DNA of 64,000 nucleotides from JBEKTW01 sp049515655 (GTDB lineage Bacteria; Bacteroidota; Ignavibacteria; UBA10030; SZUA-254). The notes below the pieces were generated by a model, which saw only the letters and a list, made by a program, of their open reading frames with translations, made no database searches and was not told the DNA's origin. This document shows, piece by piece, positions 60,475 to 64,000 of this stretch; position 1 is the stretch's first letter; every line of letters starts with the position of its first letter. The stretch is from assembly GCA_049515655.1 (NCBI GenBank), contig JBEKTW010000002.1, positions 124,001 to 188,000 of the forward strand. The letters run 5' to 3'. The translations under genes and the position numbers were made by a program.

Positions 60475-61773
60475 TCATACGGCGACCTTTTTCTTTGCCG
60501 GCTTAATGATCACCGTCGAAAAATGGTCGAATCGAATGAGGTTGTTGGCAGTTTCCAGTATCTGGGTAGATGTGACACCGTCGACTTTCCGGAGAATTTC
60601 ATCGACCGGCATGTGGTTCCGGAACATCAATTCTCCGGTCCCCAACCGCATCATCCGGCTGGACATGTTCTCGAGGCTCAACATCATCGTGCCCTTCAAC
60701 TGGGCTTTCGTGCGTTCCAATTCTGCCTTGCTCACCCTCTGCTTTTTCAGCTTTTCCAGTTCCTTGCGGATGAGCCCGATGGATCTTTCCACTTTGTTTT
60801 CATCCGTTCCGACGTACACGCCGAAGTTTCCCGTATCGCTCATGAAGTTCGCGAATGAATAGATATTGTAGGCAAAACCGTACTTCTCGCGAATATGCTG
60901 GAAGAGGCGGGAGCTCATGCCGTCACCGAGCAGTGTATTGAGCAGAAGAAGCGGGTACCGGTGTTGATGCTTGACGCTGTAACCCACCGTTCCCAGGCAA
61001 ACATGGGCCTGCGTGATCTGTTTCTCAAAAATCTCTTCCCTGCCCTGCAGGGATCTTCGCGCGAGGTCCCGTTTCAGGTGACCGTTACGATGCGTTTTCA
61101 GATTGAAGTACTTCTCGACCAGTGCCACGACCCCTTCGTGCTTCAGGTTACCCGCCGCTGCAATAACTAGCTGGCCGGAACCATAATATTTTCGCATATG
61201 CCCGAGGAGGTCGTCCCGGGACAGTTCCTTGATGCACTTCGGAGTACCGATGACGGGAAATCCAAGGGCATGATTCGGAAACAGCGTGCGGTCGAAGTAA
61301 TCGTGGATTAGGTCGTCGGGATCGTCCTCGATATTCCTGATCTCTTCCAGGACCACCTGTTTCTCTTTTTCAATTTCCTTCGATTCAAACAGGGGACGCT
61401 GAACAAGCTCGGAAAGGACATCGACTGCTTTCGGGAGATACTCGTCGAGAATGCGGGCGTAGAAGCACGTGTTTTCCTTGGATGTGAACGCGTTGAGGTA
61501 TCCGCCCACGGACTCGAGGCTTTGAGCGATCTGGTGGGTGCGGTAGCGTCTTGTTCCCTTGAACACCATGTGTTCGACAAAATGAGAAATCCCATTCGTC
61601 TCGGGGTTCTCATCCCGGGAGCCGACGTTCGCCCAGACCCCTATTGAAACAGACCGGACAGATGGAATTTCCTCCGTGACAATACGGAGGCCGTTCGGCA
61701 GGACAGTCTTGTTGTAACTGGACCGAAGCCGCCGGGAAGTTTCAGAACGCGGACTTCGGGATATGATGCGCAT
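60475..61773 (-). CDS. M16-family processing peptidase-like protein, cytoplasmic type
   Basis: 432 residues, no signal peptide. HxxEH as HFVEH (His64, Glu67, His68) in GISHFVEHMVFKGTRRY. The third ligand region is VVLEEIRNIEDDPDDLIHDYF. Opening VLPNGLRIVTEEIPSVRSVSIGVWANVGSRDE and NTLLGDGMSSRLFQHIREKYGFAYNIYSF are close to bacterial relatives of the mitochondrial processing peptidase (YmxG/PepR type). Single-domain-pair length. A perfect TATAAT lies about 20 nt before the ATG (61794-61799), with no clear -35. Fourth M16 gene in the window and the only one without an export signal. Confidence 0.94.
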   Translation of the reverse strand: MRIISRSPRSETSRRLRSSYNKTVLPNGLRIVTEEIPSVRSVSIGVWANVGSRDENPETNGISHFVEHMVFKGTRRYRTHQIAQSLESVGGYLNAFTSKENTCFYARILDEYLPKAVDVLSELVQRPLFESKEIEKEKQVVLEEIRNIEDDPDDLIHDYFDRTLFPNHALGFPVIGTPKCIKELSRDDLLGHMRKYYGSGQLVIAAAGNLKHEGVVALVEKYFNLKTHRNGHLKRDLARRSLQGREEIFEKQITQAHVCLGTVGYSVKHQHRYPLLLLNTLLGDGMSSRLFQHIREKYGFAYNIYSFANFMSDTGNFGVYVGTDENKVERSIGLIRKELEKLKKQRVSKAELERTKAQLKGTMMLSLENMSSRMMRLGTGELMFRNHMPVDEILRKVDGVTSTQILETANNLIRFDHFSTVIIKPAKKKVAV

Positions 61774-61861
61774 CAGCTTTCCTGCAATCAGAGATTATAA
61801 TGAATGAAAACAAATTTCCTTGAAAAATATAGCATTTTTGTGACAGAGAGTCAACTCGACG

Positions 61862-61890
61862 TTGATTCCAAGAAATTGTTTGTTTACATT
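61862..61890 (+). promoter_or_regulatory. Candidate promoter of the GT2 glycosyltransferase gene
   Basis: TTGATT, 17 nt, TACATT. Predicted start about 15 nt before ATG 61913. It sits divergent to the M16 gene's TATAAT. Confidence 0.45.
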
Positions 61891-61912
61891 TACAGATCAT
61901 CGATCGGAGACC

Positions 61913-63019
61913 ATGAGCGAATTTTTCACATACCTGTTGATTGCCGCGTCCATTGCGTTCGCCGCTGAGATCCTTGTTCTCGCGCTGGGGATTGCGAAGG
62001 CAAACCGGATGCGGAAGACCCCGGACTACGAACCGACGGTCTCGATCATTGTCGCGGCCCGGAATGAAGAAGAACGCATCGAACAGTGTCTTGCCTCCCT
62101 CGTGCGTCTCGAGTATCCCGGCGACAAGATCGAAATCATCGTTGTCGATGACCGTTCGACCGACCGTACGCCGGAGATCATTCGAAAATTCTCTAAACAG
62201 CACAATTCCGTAAAAACGGTCACGACGCAGCCGAGACAGGGGAACCTCCGAGGGAAGATGAACGCCGTCGCCCTGGGGATTTCAGTTTCGCACGGAGAGA
62301 TTCTCATGTTCACGGACGGGGATTGTTCAGTTCCGCCTGGTTGGATTCGCGAAACCGTCCAGTTCTTCGATGCCGAAACGGGCATCGTGGGGGGATTTAC
62401 GCTCCTGGACGCAAGGGGGGTATTTGGAGGAATGCAGGCACTGGATTGGATTTACCTGTTCGGTTTGGCCTCCGGAACCGCCGGCCTTAAGATTCCTTTA
62501 ACCGCAATCGGAAATAACCTGTCCGTCCGACGGTCAGCGTACGATGCATCCGGTGGTTATGATGTCATTCCTTTCAGTGTGACGGAGGACTACGCCCTCG
62601 TCCAGGCCATCCTCCAGAAGACGAACTACGTACTGCGATTTCCCGTGAACCCGCTCGCGGCGGTCAGGAGCGAGCCGTGCCGGGGCTGGCGGGAGCTGTA
62701 CCGTCAGAAGCAGCGCTGGGGTGTCGGAGGGCTCGACATGGTGACGAGAGGACTTGTGATCACGGCCGTCGGGTGGGTGCTGAACCTGGCTCTCATCGTT
62801 GGTTGGTGGTTCGTCGGATTTCCGGTGTGGATTGCCGCTCTCGCAGTCAAAACCCTGGTAGACACCATTTTCTTGTTGAGGCCGCTGAAAGAACTCCGCG
62901 CCCTATCGTATCTGAAGTATCTTCCCTTCTTTGAGGTCTACTTTACGCTCTACGTTCTGGCGATTCCGCTGGTCGCGATCTTGAGTAGAGATGTCATCTG
63001 GAAAGAGAGAAGACTTTAG
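61913..63019 (+). CDS. Family 2 glycosyltransferase, membrane-bound
   Basis: 368 residues from ATG 61913, with GGAG just upstream. One N-terminal helix (FTYLLIAASIAFAAEILVLAL) and two to three C-terminal helices (LVITAVGWVLNLALIVGWWFVGF ...). Catalytic GT-A domain: PTVSIIVAARNEEERIEQCLASL, IIVVDDRSTDRTPE, MFTDGDCSVPPGWI (DxD), GNNLSVRRSAYDASGGYD, TEDYALV and the QKQRW acceptor/processivity motif. Resembles cellulose-synthase-like or hydroxyspheroidene/ceramide-type GTs. Uses a nucleotide sugar on the cytoplasmic face; acceptor unknown. Isolated gene, convergent with the regulator downstream. Confidence 0.92.
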   Translation: MSEFFTYLLIAASIAFAAEILVLALGIAKANRMRKTPDYEPTVSIIVAARNEEERIEQCLASLVRLEYPGDKIEIIVVDDRSTDRTPEIIRKFSKQHNSVKTVTTQPRQGNLRGKMNAVALGISVSHGEILMFTDGDCSVPPGWIRETVQFFDAETGIVGGFTLLDARGVFGGMQALDWIYLFGLASGTAGLKIPLTAIGNNLSVRRSAYDASGGYDVIPFSVTEDYALVQAILQKTNYVLRFPVNPLAAVRSEPCRGWRELYRQKQRWGVGGLDMVTRGLVITAVGWVLNLALIVGWWFVGFPVWIAALAVKTLVDTIFLLRPLKELRALSYLKYLPFFEVYFTLYVLAIPLVAILSRDVIWKERRL

Positions 63020-63035
63020 GCTGCAAAAACACAAA

Positions 63036-63056
63036 TGCCCTTCATGTTGAAGGGCA
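63036..63056 (-). terminator. Terminator between the GT2 gene and the convergent regulator gene
   Basis: The perfect 9-bp stem TGCCCTTCA/TGAAGGGCA has a 3-nt loop. On the minus strand it is followed by TTTGTGTTTTTG, so it best serves the regulator; it may act on both. Confidence 0.75.
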
Positions 63057-63085
63057 CTTGCGCGCAAGATGTACAACTGCTTTTC

Positions 63086-64000
63086 TTAATTCGAGCGGGC
63101 TCGCGAGCTCACGATGCCGAGGCGTTTGAGTTTATACCGCAGCGTTTGCTCCGTCAATCCCAGGAATCCCGCGGCTCTTGATTGATTATGGCCGAAGCGC
63201 TGCAGCGCACGTTCGATGATACCCTTCTCGATAACGTCGAGCGAGTTTTCAAGAACAAAATCCTGACCGGATTCAATATTAGTGATCATCTTCACGACTT
63301 CGGTCTTTTCGTCAACAAGCTCGGGTGGAAGCATGAATCGACCGCCCGTCGAAAAGAGCACCGACCGGTCGACCACAGCCTTCAGCTCCCGGATATTCTC
63401 TTTCCATGGCTGGCGGACCAGGACATCGATGGCATTGATATCGATCGCAAGCTCGGCCATTCCAAGTTCTCTGCAGAGTGCGGAAGCGAAATGCTTCACC
63501 AGCAGCGGAATATCCTCGGGTCGTTCCCGCAGCGGTGGGACGTAGATCATTTCGAAACCCGCGATCTTGCCGTACAGTTCTTCGAGGAGTTTCCTCTTCG
63601 TGACGAGGGTTTTCGGATCCTCTGCCATAGTGATGATAAATCGTACATCAACGGGGACATCCCCGCCTTCCGCCTGTTGGCGCGACGCGCGCTCATTCAT
63701 AACGTTGAGAATTTTCATCTGGTCGCGGAGGCTCGCTTCTTCGATTTCCTCGATAAGGACGGTCCCACCGTTCGCGACATCAAGAAGTCCCTTCCGGGAG
63801 CCGGAGGGCAATCCATCCGTTCCCGCATCGGTTCCGAACAGTATGGCGTCCAGCTCGGCGTCTGCAAGAGCCGAAAGATTCAACGACACCAACGGTTCTT
63901 TCGGTCGTTGAGCAAGCCCCTGCGAATAAATGTTTTTGGCGATGGTCCCTTTGCCGACTCCAGGCTCGCCCCAAATCGCAACATCCTGCCGGAGTTTTCC
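63086..64000 (-). CDS. AAA+ enhancer-binding-protein-like regulator without GAFTGA, 5'-truncated
   Basis: 304 visible residues; the frame is open to base 64000, so the N-terminal receiver or sensor domain lies outside. AAA+ ATPase with Walker A GEPGVGKG (visible residues 11-18) and Walker B TVLIEEIEE. It also has the arginine-rich VPPLRERPEDIPLLVKHF and WKENIRELKAVVDRSV typical of sigma-54 activators. The C-terminus is a Fis-type helix-turn-helix (IIERALQRFGHNQSRAAGFLGLTEQTLRYKLKRLGI). The loop after LFG reads TDAGTDGLPSGSRKGLLD, without the GAFTGA that contacts sigma-54. Walker B has Glu for Asp. So it may be an NtrC relative that does not activate sigma-54 (inference). An internal TTG at 63892 is not a real start. 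Confidence 0.88.
   Translation of the reverse strand, partial: GKLRQDVAIWGEPGVGKGTIAKNIYSQGLAQRPKEPLVSLNLSALADAELDAILFGTDAGTDGLPSGSRKGLLDVANGGTVLIEEIEEASLRDQMKILNVMNERASRQQAEGGDVPVDVRFIITMAEDPKTLVTKRKLLEELYGKIAGFEMIYVPPLRERPEDIPLLVKHFASALCRELGMAELAIDINAIDVLVRQPWKENIRELKAVVDRSVLFSTGGRFMLPPELVDEKTEVVKMITNIESGQDFVLENSLDVIEKGIIERALQRFGHNQSRAAGFLGLTEQTLRYKLKRLGIVSSRARSN

Noticed and set aside
63892..63974. Start of the regulator at TTG 63892
   Set aside because: In-frame AAA+ sequence including Walker A continues upstream to the window edge.

Overview
The window (about 64 kb, GC-rich housekeeping genes with AT-richer accessory stretches) looks like a chromosomal contig of a Bacteroidota/Chlorobi-group bacterium, most likely an Ignavibacteria-like lineage. 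Three secreted proteins end in the T9SS type A sorting domain typical of that group (NYPNPFNPTT, LGREVATLV, C-terminal basic KK/RK-x-x-LLK/R). Many starts are GTG or TTG. Several candidate promoters have a TTGnnn-N16/17-TATAAT-like form. No phage, insertion sequence or CRISPR array was seen.

Layout. 0-3.6 kb: a truncated family B DNA polymerase, a stand-alone B12-binding mutase subunit, Maf, a small secreted protein, tRNA-Leu(GAG) and tRNA-Lys(UUU). 3.6-15.5 kb: accessory block with three T9SS-exported repeat or unknown proteins, a divergent sigma-like protein paired with a zinc-finger/FG-GAP anti-sigma-like membrane protein, and a lemA-TPM-TPM cluster. 15.5-20 kb: alkyltransferase-like protein, a ParE-type toxin-antitoxin pair, tyrS and guaA. 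20-26 kb: an efp-accB-accC-gcvH-gcvP gene string (translation factor, acetyl-CoA carboxylase, glycine cleavage). 26-36 kb: a fused two-domain M16 peptidase, a lipoprotein, a soluble GAF histidine kinase behind purM, a FAH-family enzyme and an M23 peptidase. 36-46 kb: valS, a DUF4440-like lipoprotein, an S9 peptidase, a DAACS symporter, GNAT and CPBP proteins. 46-51 kb: a YCF48-like propeller, a DUF1684 lipoprotein, a PP2C phosphatase and a HerA-like ATPase. 51-56 kb: an active/inactive M16 pair and a low-GC gamma-glutamyltransferase. 56-62 kb: M16-aminotransferase-nuoG-nuoH-nuoI. 62-64 kb: a GT2 glycosyltransferase and a truncated enhancer-binding-protein-like regulator.

The most unusual material lies between genes. 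Many spacers carry short degenerate 'word' repeats (TAAATCCGAATATCTAAA, GGTTAGAGGTTCGAGG, TTCGTTAGTTCCGTTGG and others). One such tract appears in frame inside valS and another directly abuts the guaA start codon. Two spacers 26 kb apart carry the same 46-bp inverted element (13-bp arms, 20-nt unrelated spacer). The 45.7-46.0 kb spacer holds four near-perfect palindromes framed by a 33-bp exact direct repeat. Protein-level oddities include an AAA+ regulator without GAFTGA, an EF-P with Asn at the tip normally carrying the modified Lys/Arg, and a PolB with Asn at the expected Exo III metal ligand.

All calls come from reading the sequence and from remembered family motifs. No database or structure search was run.
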